The notes beneath the pieces are model-generated. The model searched no databases. It was given only the letters and a program-made list of their open reading frames with translations, and was not told where the DNA came from. A program made the translations under genes and the position numbers. From Formivibrio sp. (GTDB lineage: Bacteria; Pseudomonadota; Gammaproteobacteria; Burkholderiales; Chitinibacteraceae), in assembly GCA_031291275.1 (NCBI GenBank), contig JARLJJ010000327.1:30583-94582 (forward strand): a DNA stretch of 64,000 nt, written 5' to 3'. Positions 1 through 10,660 of this stretch are shown here, piece after piece (within the stretch, counting starts at the first letter, position 1; each line of letters begins with the position of its first letter).

Positions 1-1
1 C

Positions 2-955
<954 letters not shown>

Positions 956-970
956 TTTTATGGAGCTTCA

Positions 971-1471
971 ATGCAAGCCAATATGCGTATCCTGATTACC
1001 CTGTTGCTTGGACTGGTGCTGACTGCGTGTGGTTTTCACTTGCGCGGTGGCGGTGAAAGTGGCGGTTTAGCCTTTACTCAGGTGAAGGTGGAGGGCGAAG
1101 GCGTTGCCGCCAAAAATTTGCGCGATTACTTGGCCAATTACAAGGGGGTCGAGCAGGTTAAAGACGGCCCGTCAGAAACCGTGATTCGCGTTTTGAGCGA
1201 GCAATACACCAAAGATGTATACACCCTGAACAATAGCGGGCGGGTTGCAGAGTATCGACTGAACTACCGGTTGAATTTTTCCGCGACGTACAAAGGTGAG
1301 CCGGTGCTGGAAGATGCTACGGTGACTGCATCGCGCACCCTGTCCTGGAATGAAAACAATATCTTGAGCAAAGAATCTGAAGAAGCTACCTTGGTCAAGG
1401 ATATGCAGCGCGACGTGCTTCAACTGATATTGCGCCGAGTCAGTGCCTCAGTCAGCAAGGCCAAGCAGTGA
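971..1471 (+). CDS. lptE: LPS-assembly lipoprotein LptE
   Basis: LptE is the outer-membrane lipoprotein that plugs and helps fold LptD, the lipopolysaccharide translocon. The 166-residue product starts with a hydrophobic signal peptide ending in the lipobox LTAC followed by GFHLRG, a typical LptE N-terminus. The usual LptE length is about 160-190 residues. A GGAG lies about 6 bases before the ATG. Its stop codon overlaps the GTG start of holA, so the two are probably translationally coupled, and both follow leuS closely as one transcription unit. Confidence 0.95.
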   Translation: MQANMRILITLLLGLVLTACGFHLRGGGESGGLAFTQVKVEGEGVAAKNLRDYLANYKGVEQVKDGPSETVIRVLSEQYTKDVYTLNNSGRVAEYRLNYRLNFSATYKGEPVLEDATVTASRTLSWNENNILSKESEEATLVKDMQRDVLQLILRRVSASVSKAKQ

Positions 1472-2463
1472 AAGTGGACGAGTTACCGCGTGCATTGGCA
1501 CGCGGACTTTCTTCGCTCTATGTGATTCACGGGGATGAAGCACTATTGGCACTGGAGGCTGCGCAACTGATTCGCGATAGCGCGCGAGTTGCTGGCTATA
1601 CCGAACGCGAAGTGTTGACTGTGGAAACGGGATTCGATTGGTCGCGGCTGGCGATGTCCGGCAATTCCTTTTCGTTATTTGCTGAAAAGAAAATGATTGA
1701 TTTGCGCATCCCGACCGGCAAACCTGGCGTGGAGGGCGCGAAGACGCTGGAAGCGCAAGCGCGCGATTTGCCGCCCGATACACTGATTCTGATCACCCTG
1801 CCCAAACTGGATCGCACCGGGCTCAATAGCAAATGGTTCAGTGCGCTGGCCGGTGCCGGCGAGGTGATTGAAGCCCGTACGATAGAGCGCAACCAACTGC
1901 CAGACTGGATCAATAGCCGATTGGCGCGGCAGAAGCAGCGCATGGAACCGGAAGCTCTGGCCTTTCTGGCTGATCGGGTTGAGGGCAATTTGCTGGCAGC
2001 GCATCAGGAAATCCAAAAGTTTGCACTGCTTTACCCGGAAGGGATGCTCGCGCTCGAAGATGTTCAGGCTGCCATTACCAATGTGGCTCGCTATGATGTT
2101 TTCCAGTTGGGTGCGGCACTGCTGGAAGGAGATCGTGCCCGCTTTGCCCGGATGCTCGATGGCCTGCGTGCTGAAGGCGAAGCGCCGCATCTGGTGCTGT
2201 GGGCGCTGGCGGAAGAATTGCGTACGCTGTACCGTATTGGCAAAGGGTGCAGCGAGAATGTTCCGTTGTTCCAGCTATTCAAGGATCACCGGGTTTGGGG
2301 TGAGAAACAGAAACTTGTCGAGCGGGCATTGCCCCGTATCACTGCCGGAAAATTGCGTAAAGCGCTCGCCCATGCGGCGCGCATCGACGAACTTAACAAA
2401 GGCATAGGCGAGGGTGAGGTCTGGGATGAGCTGTTGGATCTCGCGTTGCCGCTGATGCACTGA
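1468..2463 (+). CDS. holA: DNA polymerase III delta subunit
   Basis: HolA is the clamp-loader delta subunit, which opens the beta sliding clamp within the DnaX complex. The 331-residue product matches the family length and shows the N-terminal pattern LSSLYVIHGDEALLALEAA, followed by the delta AAA-like fold and a helical C-terminal collar domain. The start is a GTG overlapping the lptE stop (GTGA), which suggests coupled translation. rng follows after 8 bases. No unusual feature is visible. Confidence 0.95.
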   Translation: MKVDELPRALARGLSSLYVIHGDEALLALEAAQLIRDSARVAGYTEREVLTVETGFDWSRLAMSGNSFSLFAEKKMIDLRIPTGKPGVEGAKTLEAQARDLPPDTLILITLPKLDRTGLNSKWFSALAGAGEVIEARTIERNQLPDWINSRLARQKQRMEPEALAFLADRVEGNLLAAHQEIQKFALLYPEGMLALEDVQAAITNVARYDVFQLGAALLEGDRARFARMLDGLRAEGEAPHLVLWALAEELRTLYRIGKGCSENVPLFQLFKDHRVWGEKQKLVERALPRITAGKLRKALAHAARIDELNKGIGEGEVWDELLDLALPLMH

Positions 2464-2471
2464 GCAAACCT

Positions 2472-3923
2472 ATGAAAGAACAGATTCTTGTCAACGTGAC
2501 GCCGCGAGAAACCCGCGTTGCTGCGATTACCGACGGTGTGGTGCAGGATTTGCACATTGAGCGCAGTGCACAGCGTGGCATTGTCGGGAATATCTATCTC
2601 GGCGTGGTCAAACGCGTCCTCCCAGGCATGCAGTCGGCTTTCATCGAGATCGGCCTGGAGCGCGCGGCGTTCCTGCATATTGCCGATGTCATCGAGCAGC
2701 GCCAGCATCCGAATGAGCCGCAACGGATCGAACGTCTGGTGCATGAAGGCCAGAGTGTAGTGGTGCAGGTGATCAAGGATCCGATTGGCACCAAGGGCGC
2801 GCGTCTTTCCACCCAGATCAGCATTGCCGGACGTTTTCTGGTTTTCCTGCCACAGGAATCGCATATCGGCATTTCGCAGCGCATCGAGGATGATGGCGGG
2901 CGGGAATTGCTGCGTGCGCGGATGGGGCGCCTGCTGGAAGGCGAACATCAAGGCTACATTATCCGCACCTCAGCCGAGCATGCCACCGACGAAGAATTGA
3001 AAGCCGATATCGATTACCTGAACCGCATTTGGGCCGATATCCGCCAGAAAGCACAAACGCTGCCGGCGCAATCGCTGCTGTTCCAGGATCTGTCGTTGCA
3101 GCTGCGCGTGTTGCGCGATATTGTCACTGCGGAAACCGAGCAAGTCTTGGTCGATTCGCGCGAAAATTTTCAGCGTATGACCGAATTCGCCGAACTGTTT
3201 GTGATTGATGTGCTGCCTCGGGTCAAGCATTACACCGGAGATCGCCCGCTGTTCGAATTGTATGGCATCGAGGCGGAGATCGAAAAAGCGCTGTCGCGTC
3301 GGGTCAATCTGAAGTTCGGTGGTTATCTGATCATGGACCAGACCGAAGCGATGACCACGATCGACGTCAATACCGGCGGGTTTGTCGGGCACCGCAATTT
3401 CGACGACACCATCTACAAGACCAATCTGGAAGCGACGCACGTGATTGCGCGGCAGTTGAGACTGCGCAATCTGGGTGGCATCATCATCGTCGATTTCATC
3501 GACATGGATAACGAGGATCACCGTAAAGCAGTGTTGGACGAGCTGCAGAAGGCGTTGGCTACGGATCGGACCAAGATCACGCTGTCTGGTTTCACCTCGT
3601 TGGGCCTGATCGAGATTACCCGCAAGCGTACGCGCGAAAGCCTGGCGCATGTGCTGTGCGAGCCCTGTCCGACTTGTCAGGGCCGCGGTGAAATCAAGAC
3701 GGCACAAACGGTCTGCTACGATATTTTGCGCGAAATTTTGCGCGAAGCTCGCCAGTTCAATGCACGCGAATACCGCATTCTGGCGGCGCAGAATGTGATC
3801 GACATGTTGCTGGATGAGGAATCGACCAGTCTGGCCGAGCTGGCAGACTTTATCGGCAAGCCAATCTACCTCCAGGTGGAAAGTGCCTATACGCAAGAGC
3901 AGTACGACGTTGTGCTGATGTAA
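2472..3923 (+). CDS. rng: Ribonuclease G
   Basis: RNase G is the endoribonuclease that processes the 5' end of 16S rRNA and degrades some mRNAs. The 483-residue length fits RNase G rather than the much longer RNase E. The N-terminus (MKEQILVNVTPRETRVA) and the embedded S1 domain (GNIYLGVVKRVLPGMQSAF) are diagnostic. A catalytic DNase I-like region (TTIDVNTGGFVG, VDFIDM) and the zinc-link motif CEPCPTCQGRG follow. It lies 8 bases after holA; the maf gene often found before rng is absent here. The Shine-Dalgarno signal is weak. Confidence 0.96.
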   Translation: MKEQILVNVTPRETRVAAITDGVVQDLHIERSAQRGIVGNIYLGVVKRVLPGMQSAFIEIGLERAAFLHIADVIEQRQHPNEPQRIERLVHEGQSVVVQVIKDPIGTKGARLSTQISIAGRFLVFLPQESHIGISQRIEDDGGRELLRARMGRLLEGEHQGYIIRTSAEHATDEELKADIDYLNRIWADIRQKAQTLPAQSLLFQDLSLQLRVLRDIVTAETEQVLVDSRENFQRMTEFAELFVIDVLPRVKHYTGDRPLFELYGIEAEIEKALSRRVNLKFGGYLIMDQTEAMTTIDVNTGGFVGHRNFDDTIYKTNLEATHVIARQLRLRNLGGIIIVDFIDMDNEDHRKAVLDELQKALATDRTKITLSGFTSLGLIEITRKRTRESLAHVLCEPCPTCQGRGEIKTAQTVCYDILREILREARQFNAREYRILAAQNVIDMLLDEESTSLAELADFIGKPIYLQVESAYTQEQYDVVLM

Positions 3924-3935
3924 GCGGGAAGATAC

Positions 3936-5297
3936 ATGAATCCAATTGAACTCCGTGCCGCCACCGGGCTTGCCGGTTTGTATGCCTTGCGCATGCTGGG
4001 CATGTTTCTCATTCTCCCGGTTTTTGCGGTGTATGCCGGAGCCATGCCGGGTGGGAATAACCATGTCCTGATCGGCTTGGCCTTTGGTGCTTTTGGTTTG
4101 ACCCAGGCTCTGTTGCAACTACCGATGGGCATGTGGTCGGATCGTATCGGGCGCAAGCCGGTGATTTATCTGGGCCTAGTGCTGTTCCTGCTGGGCAGCC
4201 TGATCTGTGCGCTGGCAAGCAATATTGGCTGGTTGATTCTTGGCCGTGCCGTGCAGGGAGCCGGTGCAATTTCTGCGGCTGTGACTGCCTTGCTGGCTGA
4301 TTTAACCCGAGAAGAAAATCGGACCCGTGCGATGGCCATGATCGGCGGATCCATTGCCACGACCTTTGCCGTTTCCCTGGTGCTTGCCCCCAAGCTTGCC
4401 TCCTGGATCGGCTTGTCCGGCATCTTCCTGCTGACCGCAGCGCTGGCGCTGGCCGCCATGCTGGCGGTGCGATTTTATATTCCGCAGCCGCTTATTACCC
4501 GTTTCCATTCCGATACTGAAACCAGCCGGGCGCGCTTGCCGGCAGTGCTGCGTCATCCGCAATTGCAACGACTAAACTATGGTGTTTTTGCGCTGCATGC
4601 GGCGCAAATGGCCATGTTCACGGTACTGCCGCTGATTTTGACTAAGGTGGGTGGAATTGATATTCAGCATCACTGGGAGGTCTATCTGCCAGTGGTCCTG
4701 GGCGGCTTTGTCTTGATGGTGCCGGCAGTTATTTATGGCGAAAAAAAGCATCACCTCAAGGGCGTATTCGTTTTTTCCATCGCCTTGATGCTTGTGGCGC
4801 AGATTGGCATGGCCCTCTGGCTACCCAGCCTTTCCAGTATCGTGCTCTGGCTAGTATTGTATTTTGTGGCATTCAATATTCTGGAAGCGACCCAGCCATC
4901 GTTGATTTCCAAGATCGCTCCGGTCGATGCCAAAGGGACGGCGATGGGGGTGTACAACACCTGCCAATCGCTTAGCATGTTTGTCGGCTCCGCTTTGGCT
5001 GGCTGGCTCTACCATCAATGGGGCAGTGAATCGGTCTTTGCTTTTTGTGCCGTATTGATGGCGGTGTGGCTGCTGCTGGCGCTGGGCATGCAGACACCAA
5101 AACCTGTGAAAATGCAGATGTTCCACATTGGTGAGAACTGGAAAGGCGAACCGGCGGCGCTCTCTGCTAAACTGCGCCAGATCGATGGCGTGGTTGAAGC
5201 CGTTGTATTGACCGAAGAACGTGTGGCGCTGCTTAAAGTACTTCAGGATGGCTGGAACGAAGCTGGCGCCAAAGAACTGATTGAGGAGACTAACTGA
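3936..5297 (+). CDS. MFS transporter with C-terminal YAM domain (YajR-like)
   Basis: A 453-residue inner-membrane major facilitator protein with about 12 hydrophobic segments. It has the MFS motif A region as [16 protein letters not shown] between helices 2 and 3. After the last helix the chain continues about 65 residues as a soluble ferredoxin-like tail ([14 protein letters not shown] ... [13 protein letters not shown]), the layout of E. coli YajR with its YAM domain, and the length also matches. The substrate is unknown. The stop overlaps the ssb leader: ssb starts 1 base later, so the genes are probably co-transcribed. Confidence 0.85.
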   Translation: MNPIELRAATGLAGLYALRMLGMFLILPVFAVYAGAMPGGNNHVLIGLAFGAFGLTQALLQLPMGMWSDRIGRKPVIYLGLVLFLLGSLICALASNIGWLILGRAVQGAGAISAAVTALLADLTREENRTRAMAMIGGSIATTFAVSLVLAPKLASWIGLSGIFLLTAALALAAMLAVRFYIPQPLITRFHSDTETSRARLPAVLRHPQLQRLNYGVFALHAAQMAMFTVLPLILTKVGGIDIQHHWEVYLPVVLGGFVLMVPAVIYGEKKHHLKGVFVFSIALMLVAQIGMALWLPSLSSIVLWLVLYFVAFNILEATQPSLISKIAPVDAKGTAMGVYNTCQSLSMFVGSALAGWLYHQWGSESVFAFCAVLMAVWLLLALGMQTPKPVKMQMFHIGENWKGEPAALSAKLRQIDGVVEAVVLTEERVALLKVLQDGWNEAGAKELIEETN

Positions 5298-5298
5298 C

Positions 5299-5784
5299 AT
5301 GGCATCACTTAACAAAGTTCTGCTGATCGGCAACCTGGGCCGTGACCCGGAAAACCGCTTCCTGCCTTCCGGCGGTGCCGTATGCAATTTCAGCATTGCG
5401 ACGACCGACCGGTTTACCGATAAATCGGGCCAAAAGCAGGAACGGACCGAATGGCACAATATCGTGATGTACGGAAAACTGGCGGAAATCGCCTCGCAGT
5501 ACCTCAAAAAAGGTTCGGCGGTGTATGTGGAAGGCCGTTTGCAAACGCGCAAATGGCAGGACAAAAATACCGGCGCTGATCGCTATAGCACCGAAATCAT
5601 CGCCGACCAGATGCAGATGCTGGGCGGGCGTGGCCAGGGCGGCGCTCAATCCGGTCCGGAAGATTACAACCAGGAATATAGCCCGGCACCGCAACAATCC
5701 GCACCGGCGGCTGCCAGACCGGCACCGGCTGCAGGCAAGCCCGCTGCCAAATTTGATGATTTTGAGGACGACATTCCGTTTTAA
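5299..5784 (+). CDS. ssb: Single-stranded DNA-binding protein
   Basis: SSB coats single-stranded DNA during replication, repair and recombination and recruits partners through its C-terminal tip. I start it at the ATG giving [14 protein letters not shown], the universal SSB N-terminus, not at the upstream TTG in the ORF track; a GAGGAG lies about 9 bases before it. The OB fold spans roughly residues 1-110. A Pro/Ala/Gln-rich linker follows, then the acidic tip DDFEDDIPF. It is the last gene of the leuS-to-ssb plus-strand run and is followed by a strong terminator. Confidence 0.97.
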   Translation: MASLNKVLLIGNLGRDPENRFLPSGGAVCNFSIATTDRFTDKSGQKQERTEWHNIVMYGKLAEIASQYLKKGSAVYVEGRLQTRKWQDKNTGADRYSTEIIADQMQMLGGRGQGGAQSGPEDYNQEYSPAPQQSAPAAARPAPAAGKPAAKFDDFEDDIPF

Positions 5785-5810
5785 TTTACACTTTGGATAA
5801 TAAGTGTAAT

Positions 5811-5845
5811 AAAAGCCCGGCTAACCGATTGATGGCCGGGCTTTT
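5811..5845 (+). terminator. Rho-independent terminator after ssb
   Basis: The arms AAAAGCCCGGC and GCCGGGCTTTT pair perfectly around a 13-base loop, and the second arm ends in a T run. It begins 26 bases after the ssb stop codon. The A-rich upstream arm means it could also work on the minus strand, where the convergent epimerase gene ends about 95 bases further on. Confidence 0.9.
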
Positions 5846-5940
5846 CATTGGGCTAAGCATGACATTGGTATTGAAAAAAGGTGTGCGACTACGGGTATAG
5901 GCGCGGATTTCCTTTTGAACGCAATAAGTATCTCGATATT

Positions 5941-6843
5941 TCAGTCGATCAGCATATCGTGTTCGATCCAGTCGGTGACCGAGATGTGCTGCGGCGTCCA
6001 ACCCAACTCGCGTCGCGCACGGACAGCGCGGACGCGGCTGTTTGATCCGAAAGAATAACGCGCATGGCCTTCGCCCCATTCGCGCGTGGCTTCCTCGACA
6101 GTCCAAGATTGGACTGCGCCGAGATCAAGACGGCGTGCGATGGCTGCGCTAATTTCGGCGTAAGAAGCCTCGCCGTTTTCGACGAAATAAAATGCGCCGG
6201 CGGGTGCCTTCTCTAGCGCCATCTGGTACAGCGTGGCCACGTCATGAATATGTACATTGGACCAGCGGTTGATGCCGCGGCCGACGATACGTACCACGCC
6301 GCTGGTTTGTGCCTGTTCTACCAGTGGTGGTATTTGCACGCTGTTGGCATGCAGTCCGTTGCCCGTACCGTAAATCATGGTGTTGCACAGCACGATGGCG
6401 CGTACGCCTTCCTTGGCCGCAGACAGGATCAGGTTGTCGACAGCGTGGCGTGCCTGTTTCCCCGGTTCGACGATGAAGGGCGTGTTCTCGTCGAAAATAT
6501 GTTCGGACAAGATATCGCCTTGAACGTCGTCGCCAATTACGCTGGAGCCGCTGGTGTGCAGAAAGGGTTTGCCGGAACCGCGCAAGCCATGCAGCAGGGC
6601 TTCAACCGCGGCGCGATGGTCGCTGCTGGCCGCGTTGATGACCGCATCGGCTTGCTGTGCTTCAAGGACAAGCAGATCGTGGTCATCCAGCGTGCCGAGG
6701 ACTGGTGCAATGCCGAGGGCGGCCAGACGGTCGGCTTGTTCCGGGTTGCGAACCAGTCCGCGCAGGGTATGACCTGCATCTTGCAGATGCCTGGCGACCG
6801 AACCGCCGATGTAACCGGCAGCGCCGGTGATGAAGATGTTCAT
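5941..6843 (-). CDS. NAD-dependent epimerase/dehydratase family protein
   Basis: A 300-residue extended short-chain dehydrogenase. The N-terminus MNIFITGAAGYIGGSVARHL contains the GxxGxxG nucleotide-binding motif. A catalytic YGTGNG-type region follows after the NTMIYG strand, where the usual YxxxK is not obvious, so this may be an atypical SDR of the NmrA/epimerase group rather than a sugar epimerase. Substrate unknown. The start has an AAAGGA signal 5-6 bases upstream. A LysR gene is transcribed divergently 116 bases away and is the likeliest regulator. Confidence 0.8.
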   Translation of the reverse strand: MNIFITGAAGYIGGSVARHLQDAGHTLRGLVRNPEQADRLAALGIAPVLGTLDDHDLLVLEAQQADAVINAASSDHRAAVEALLHGLRGSGKPFLHTSGSSVIGDDVQGDILSEHIFDENTPFIVEPGKQARHAVDNLILSAAKEGVRAIVLCNTMIYGTGNGLHANSVQIPPLVEQAQTSGVVRIVGRGINRWSNVHIHDVATLYQMALEKAPAGAFYFVENGEASYAEISAAIARRLDLGAVQSWTVEEATREWGEGHARYSFGSNSRVRAVRARRELGWTPQHISVTDWIEHDMLID

Positions 6844-6959
6844 GTGTTTTCCTTTGAATGGGGTGAATGCCGATGGCCAGTATGGACGCTTGCAGCTTGC
6901 TCAATAAGCCCTGTATAAGCACAAGATACTTGCTTGAAAATCAATAGTAGGAGGCGCAG

Positions 6960-7853
6960 ATGAAAAGCACGCTGGAAGAGCTCATCGCCTTTCGTACCGT
7001 GGTAGACAGCGGCTCCATCACTGCTGCCGCAGAGCAACTGAAGCAGACCGTGTCGGGCGTCAGCCGCGCGCTGCGCCGTCTCGAAGCCAAGCTCGATACC
7101 ACGCTGTTGCACCGTACTACTCGACGCTTGGGTCTGACCGAAGAAGGCGAACGGTTTTTGGCGCATGCACGCATTGCTCTGGCTTCGCTGGATGAGGCGG
7201 AGGAGCTGCTGATCGTGCACCGAGAACAACCGGCAGGGCGGCTGCGCGTGAATGCGGCCATGCCATTCATGCTGCACGTGATTGTGCCGCTGATACCGGA
7301 GTTCCGGCTTCGTTACCCACTGATTGAACTTGAACTCAACACCAATGACTTGGTAATCGATCTGCTGGAAGAAGATACCGACGTGGCGATTCGTATCGGG
7401 CCGCTACGCGATTCGACATTGCACGCACGCGTATTGGGCAGTAATCGTCTGCGCGTGCTGGCTAGCCCGGCCTATCTCAAGGCGCATGGCCGACCGACAA
7501 ACATTAGCGATCTGGTCGCCAATCACGTACTGCTGGGTTTCAATCAGCCTGATTCGCTCAATGATTGGCCACTGCGGGGGCCGCACGGTGATTGCCTGCG
7601 CATTGCCCCGGCCGTGCGTGCATCCAGCGGCGAGACGCTGCGCCAGTTGGCCGTGAATGGAACCGGTATCGTTTGCCTCGCCGATTTCATGACGTTGGCC
7701 GATCAGGCGCGCGGCGTTCTACTGCAAGTTTTGTCACAAGACACCGTGGAGGTGCGCCAGCCGGTCCATGCGGTTTACTACCGTAACACGCAACTTGCCG
7801 CGCGAGTGGCCTGCTTCCTGGATTTCATCAGCGAACGCCTTGGTGCAGAGTAA
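6960..7853 (+). CDS. LysR family transcriptional regulator
   Basis: A 297-residue LysR-type regulator. The N-terminal winged helix-turn-helix (residues about 1-65) reads LIAFRTVVDSGSITAAAEQL followed by SGVSRALRRLEAKL and LLHRTTRRLGLTEEG. An effector-binding domain of the periplasmic-binding-protein fold covers about 90-295. A good AGGAGG signal precedes the ATG. It is divergent from the NAD-dependent epimerase gene, the usual arrangement when a LysR protein controls its neighbour and itself. The effector cannot be read from the sequence. Confidence 0.9.
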   Translation: MKSTLEELIAFRTVVDSGSITAAAEQLKQTVSGVSRALRRLEAKLDTTLLHRTTRRLGLTEEGERFLAHARIALASLDEAEELLIVHREQPAGRLRVNAAMPFMLHVIVPLIPEFRLRYPLIELELNTNDLVIDLLEEDTDVAIRIGPLRDSTLHARVLGSNRLRVLASPAYLKAHGRPTNISDLVANHVLLGFNQPDSLNDWPLRGPHGDCLRIAPAVRASSGETLRQLAVNGTGIVCLADFMTLADQARGVLLQVLSQDTVEVRQPVHAVYYRNTQLAARVACFLDFISERLGAE

Positions 7854-7886
7854 CGTTTGCCGGTGGTTGCGCTGCGATCTTGGGTG

Positions 7887-8585
7887 TCAACGTGAAGTCG
7901 AGGCATCCTGACCGAACAGGATTTTCTTCGCTGTATCATCAACAACCGGGGATGTATTGATCTCCTTGGCCAGTGCATAGGCGCGTTCAGTCGCGGGGCG
8001 TGTACGGATGCGTTCGAACCACTGCGCAAGATGCGGGAAGTCTTCCAGTTTCTGCTGCTGGCGCTCGTACGGCACGATCCAGGGATAGCAAGCCATATCG
8101 GCAATCGAGTAGTCGCCAGCAATGAATTCACGCCCATCGCCCAGATGCTTGTTCAGCACGCCATACAACCGCGCGGTTTCCTTCACGTAGCGCTCAATCG
8201 CGTAGGGCAGTTTTTCCGGCGCGTATTGACTGAAATGGTGGTTTTGCCCTGCCATCGGTCCAAGCCCGGCCATTTGCCAGAATAACCACTGTAGTGTCTC
8301 GCTCCGACCGCGCAAGTTCTGCGGGATGAAGCGGCCGATTTTGTCGGCGAGGTAAAGCAGGATCGCGCCGGATTCAAAGATCGGGAGTGGCTCGCCGCCA
8401 TCCGCAGGGGCATGATCGACGATGGCCGGAATGCGGTTGTTCGGCGCGATACGCAGGAATTCGGGCTTGAATTGCTCGCCGCGGCCAATATGTACCGGCA
8501 CGATACGGTAGGGCAGACCGGCTTCTTCAAGGAACAGCGTGATCTTGTGCCCGTTGGGCGTGGTCCAGTAGTAAAGATCGATCAT
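7887..8585 (-). CDS. YfcG-like glutathione S-transferase / disulfide-bond oxidoreductase
   Basis: The N-terminal thioredoxin-like domain starts MIDLYYWTTPNGHKITLFLE, very close to E. coli YfcG, a Nu-class glutathione transferase with strong disulfide-reductase activity on small disulfides. The motif PNNRIPAIVD carries the cis-proline. The C-terminal helical domain includes YSIADMACYPWI. I chose the internal ATG at 8585 because it matches the family start; the ORF track extends 25 residues further. It is convergent with the LysR gene, with only 33 bases between them. The exact substrate is unknown. Confidence 0.85.
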   Translation of the reverse strand: MIDLYYWTTPNGHKITLFLEEAGLPYRIVPVHIGRGEQFKPEFLRIAPNNRIPAIVDHAPADGGEPLPIFESGAILLYLADKIGRFIPQNLRGRSETLQWLFWQMAGLGPMAGQNHHFSQYAPEKLPYAIERYVKETARLYGVLNKHLGDGREFIAGDYSIADMACYPWIVPYERQQQKLEDFPHLAQWFERIRTRPATERAYALAKEINTSPVVDDTAKKILFGQDASTSR

Positions 8586-8863
8586 GTCTAGACTCCAGTG
8601 GGTGATTCGCCAAGATGTACATCGGCATTGACTTCGGTTTTGAAGGCGTGCAGCTTTCAAATGGAAGCATTATGCGGGGGTGGTCCGGTGTTTGTTAATA
8701 GCTACAATTCCCCGTTCTTGTTGGTTGCGGTGCGGGATTCGGTCAGCGCGAGGATGACTGCGGCTGGATGTCGGGCCAATCAGCCAAGAGAGCGGCGAAC
8801 GCCATAAATAGTTCATGTAAAACGCATAGAGTAGTCACTTCCCTGCTCACGCCACCGACGAAA

Positions 8864-9319
8864 ATGAAACCGTCCCCAGGCTGTAAATGGTTTTTGCTCG
8901 TTCTGCTACTGACATTTACCGAGCATGTTCAGGCGTCGCCAGCGTGCGCCGCCACGATTGACGAATTGCGCGGGATCATGGGCGATCAGGCATTTCCGTT
9001 GCGATGGGAAGAGACCTCGATGGATGATGGCAAACCCCTGATGGTTTCTATCGTTGAAAAGAACGGCGGGCTTTTCCTGGAGTTCATCAAGACCAGAGAA
9101 GGTTTGTGGGCCGAGAGTGCCGGTGTTGTTTGCAAGATTGGTGCGGAAATCGAAACCCGGTTTACCGCGGAGCAAATCCGGCTGGGCCCGGCGGCTAGCT
9201 GGTTGTTGCGCCAGGCTTTGGGTGGAGGCGGGAAATTTATCCTGACCCGGATTGGGCCAGATCAGTTGCGAATTGCAACCAGCGGCTGGAATGGCGATTT
9301 TTCTTCAGTGAGCAAATAA
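8864..9319 (+). CDS. Secreted hypothetical protein
   Basis: I do not recognise the family. Translation probably starts at the ATG giving MKPSPGCKWFLLVLLLTFTE, a classical signal peptide cleaved near VQASPACA, leaving a mature periplasmic protein of about 125 residues. The ORF track begins 32 residues earlier with a non-hydrophobic stretch. The mature part has no clear catalytic motif, two cysteines that could form a disulfide, and a plain beta-rich appearance. It stands alone between divergent and convergent neighbours. Confidence 0.6.
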   Translation: MKPSPGCKWFLLVLLLTFTEHVQASPACAATIDELRGIMGDQAFPLRWEETSMDDGKPLMVSIVEKNGGLFLEFIKTREGLWAESAGVVCKIGAEIETRFTAEQIRLGPAASWLLRQALGGGGKFILTRIGPDQLRIATSGWNGDFSSVSK

Positions 9320-9463
9320 CTGGATGGGTCTGCGCAGGATGGAGAATGCCGTTATTTTTCGCTTCGAGTTGTTGAAGTCTCCGTTCGGGGACTTCTGCTG
9401 CTGAGGTTTGTCGGCGATCCGGCCCGGAGAGTGTTCATGTTTTGTTGATGGCTTGGCGGGGCA

Positions 9464-9502
9464 GGTTTCCGGCAATGAGCAGCCCTCTCTTTGCCGGAAA
9501 CC
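9464..9502. other. Long perfect hairpin downstream of idnD
   Basis: The arms GGTTTCCGGCAA and TTGCCGGAAACC pair over 12 bases around a 15-base loop, beginning 5 bases past the end of idnD. There is no clear T run on either strand. It may stabilise the 3' end of the idn message or be a Rho-independent terminator of weak type. A second hairpin (GAAGTCTCC / GGGGACTTC, 9374-9395) lies further along. Confidence 0.55.
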
Positions 9503-9507
9503 GCTCG

Positions 9508-10548
9508 TCAGAACGTCAACTGCACTTTCATTTGCGAGCGACGATCCGAAGCCAGTTCGAACGCTTCCACGGCACGCTCGACAGGCAGCGTGGCGGTGAT
9601 GATCGGCTTCACATTGATGCGCCCTTCCTTGATCAAGCGGGCAGCCAGGGCGTATTCGGTATTGAAACGGAAGGCACCGACCAGGCTGATTTCCTTGCCC
9701 ACAATCACACCAATCGGAATCGGCACTTCGCCGGCCACGCCGACCTGCACGATGGTGCCGCGCGGCCGCAGTGCCGGGATGACATCCTTCAAGACCGGAC
9801 CCGCACCGGTGCATTCGATGGCAACATCGAAGTAACCCTTGTCTGCAGTGAACTCGTCCGCTTTCAGACCCGGTTCAATCGACACGTTTACCGTACGGGT
9901 CGCCCCCATTTCCACAGCCTTGGCCAGTGCGGCATCGTGCAGGTCGGTTGCAACGACTTCGAGCGCACCGGCATAACGGGCGGCAGCGACGACCAAGGCA
10001 CCGATCGGACCGGAGCCGGTGACCAGCACCTTCTTGCCGGCGAGATTGCCGGCTTGCTTGACCGCATGCAAGGCAACCGACAGCGGTTCGCAGCAGGCAG
10101 CTTCTCCGAGTGAGACTTTGTCGCCGACCGGTTCGCACTGGTATTCCTCGGCGACGATCAGCTCGCGGAAAGCCCCCTGGCTGTGCGGCGTACGCATTGC
10201 ACTACCGTAGAACCACATATCCAGACAATGATGCTGTTCGCCGGCCTGGCAGAACTTGCATTTGCCGCACGGACGGCTTGGATTCAATGCGATGCGGTCA
10301 CCAGCCTTGACGCGGGTAACCTTGCTGCCGACGGCTTCAACCGTGCCGGCCACTTCATGGCCCAGCACGATAGGTTGCTTGACGCGAACCACGCCAAAAC
10401 CGCCATGCAAGTAGTAATGCAGGTCGGAGCCACAAATGCCACCGGCACCGATGCGCACCAGCACCTGGTCCTCCGCCATTTCGGCGACCGGGACATTTTC
10501 AATATGCAGATCTTTTTCAGCGTGCAAGACGCAGGCTTTTGCTTCCAT
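9508..10548 (-). CDS. idnD: L-idonate 5-dehydrogenase (zinc-dependent MDR)
   Basis: A 346-residue medium-chain zinc alcohol dehydrogenase resembling E. coli IdnD, which oxidises L-idonate to 5-keto-D-gluconate. The features are GGICGSDLHYYLHGG (catalytic zinc cysteine), GHEVAG, the structural zinc cluster CGKCKFCQAGEQHHC, the IdnD-like GSAMRTPHSQGAF, and a Rossmann GSGPIGALV. It follows idnO by about 110 bases on the same strand; together they would convert idonate to gluconate. A sorbitol or other polyol substrate cannot be excluded. Regulation is probably by the LysR gene divergent from idnO. Confidence 0.85.
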   Translation of the reverse strand: MEAKACVLHAEKDLHIENVPVAEMAEDQVLVRIGAGGICGSDLHYYLHGGFGVVRVKQPIVLGHEVAGTVEAVGSKVTRVKAGDRIALNPSRPCGKCKFCQAGEQHHCLDMWFYGSAMRTPHSQGAFRELIVAEEYQCEPVGDKVSLGEAACCEPLSVALHAVKQAGNLAGKKVLVTGSGPIGALVVAAARYAGALEVVATDLHDAALAKAVEMGATRTVNVSIEPGLKADEFTADKGYFDVAIECTGAGPVLKDVIPALRPRGTIVQVGVAGEVPIPIGVIVGKEISLVGAFRFNTEYALAARLIKEGRINVKPIITATLPVERAVEAFELASDRRSQMKVQLTF

Positions 10549-10575
10549 GGGATGCTCCCGCTTGAAAATTCAGAA

Positions 10576-10595
10576 GCCGCGCCCGGTGGCGCGGC
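10576..10595. other. GC-rich hairpin between idnO and idnD
   Basis: GCCGCGCC and GGCGCGGC pair perfectly around the loop CGGT, in the gap between idnO and idnD. No T run follows, so it is more likely an RNA stability or processing element than a terminator. Confidence 0.45.
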
Positions 10596-10660
10596 ATGAT
10601 GCGGAATAACTTTTGTTGGCTACCGCTTATGTGATGATCGGCAGCCAGAAACGCTATGCC

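Noticed and set aside
2970-4118. 382-residue minus-strand ORF across rng and the MFS start
   Set aside because: Overlaps two well-supported genes on the other strand and shows no motif.
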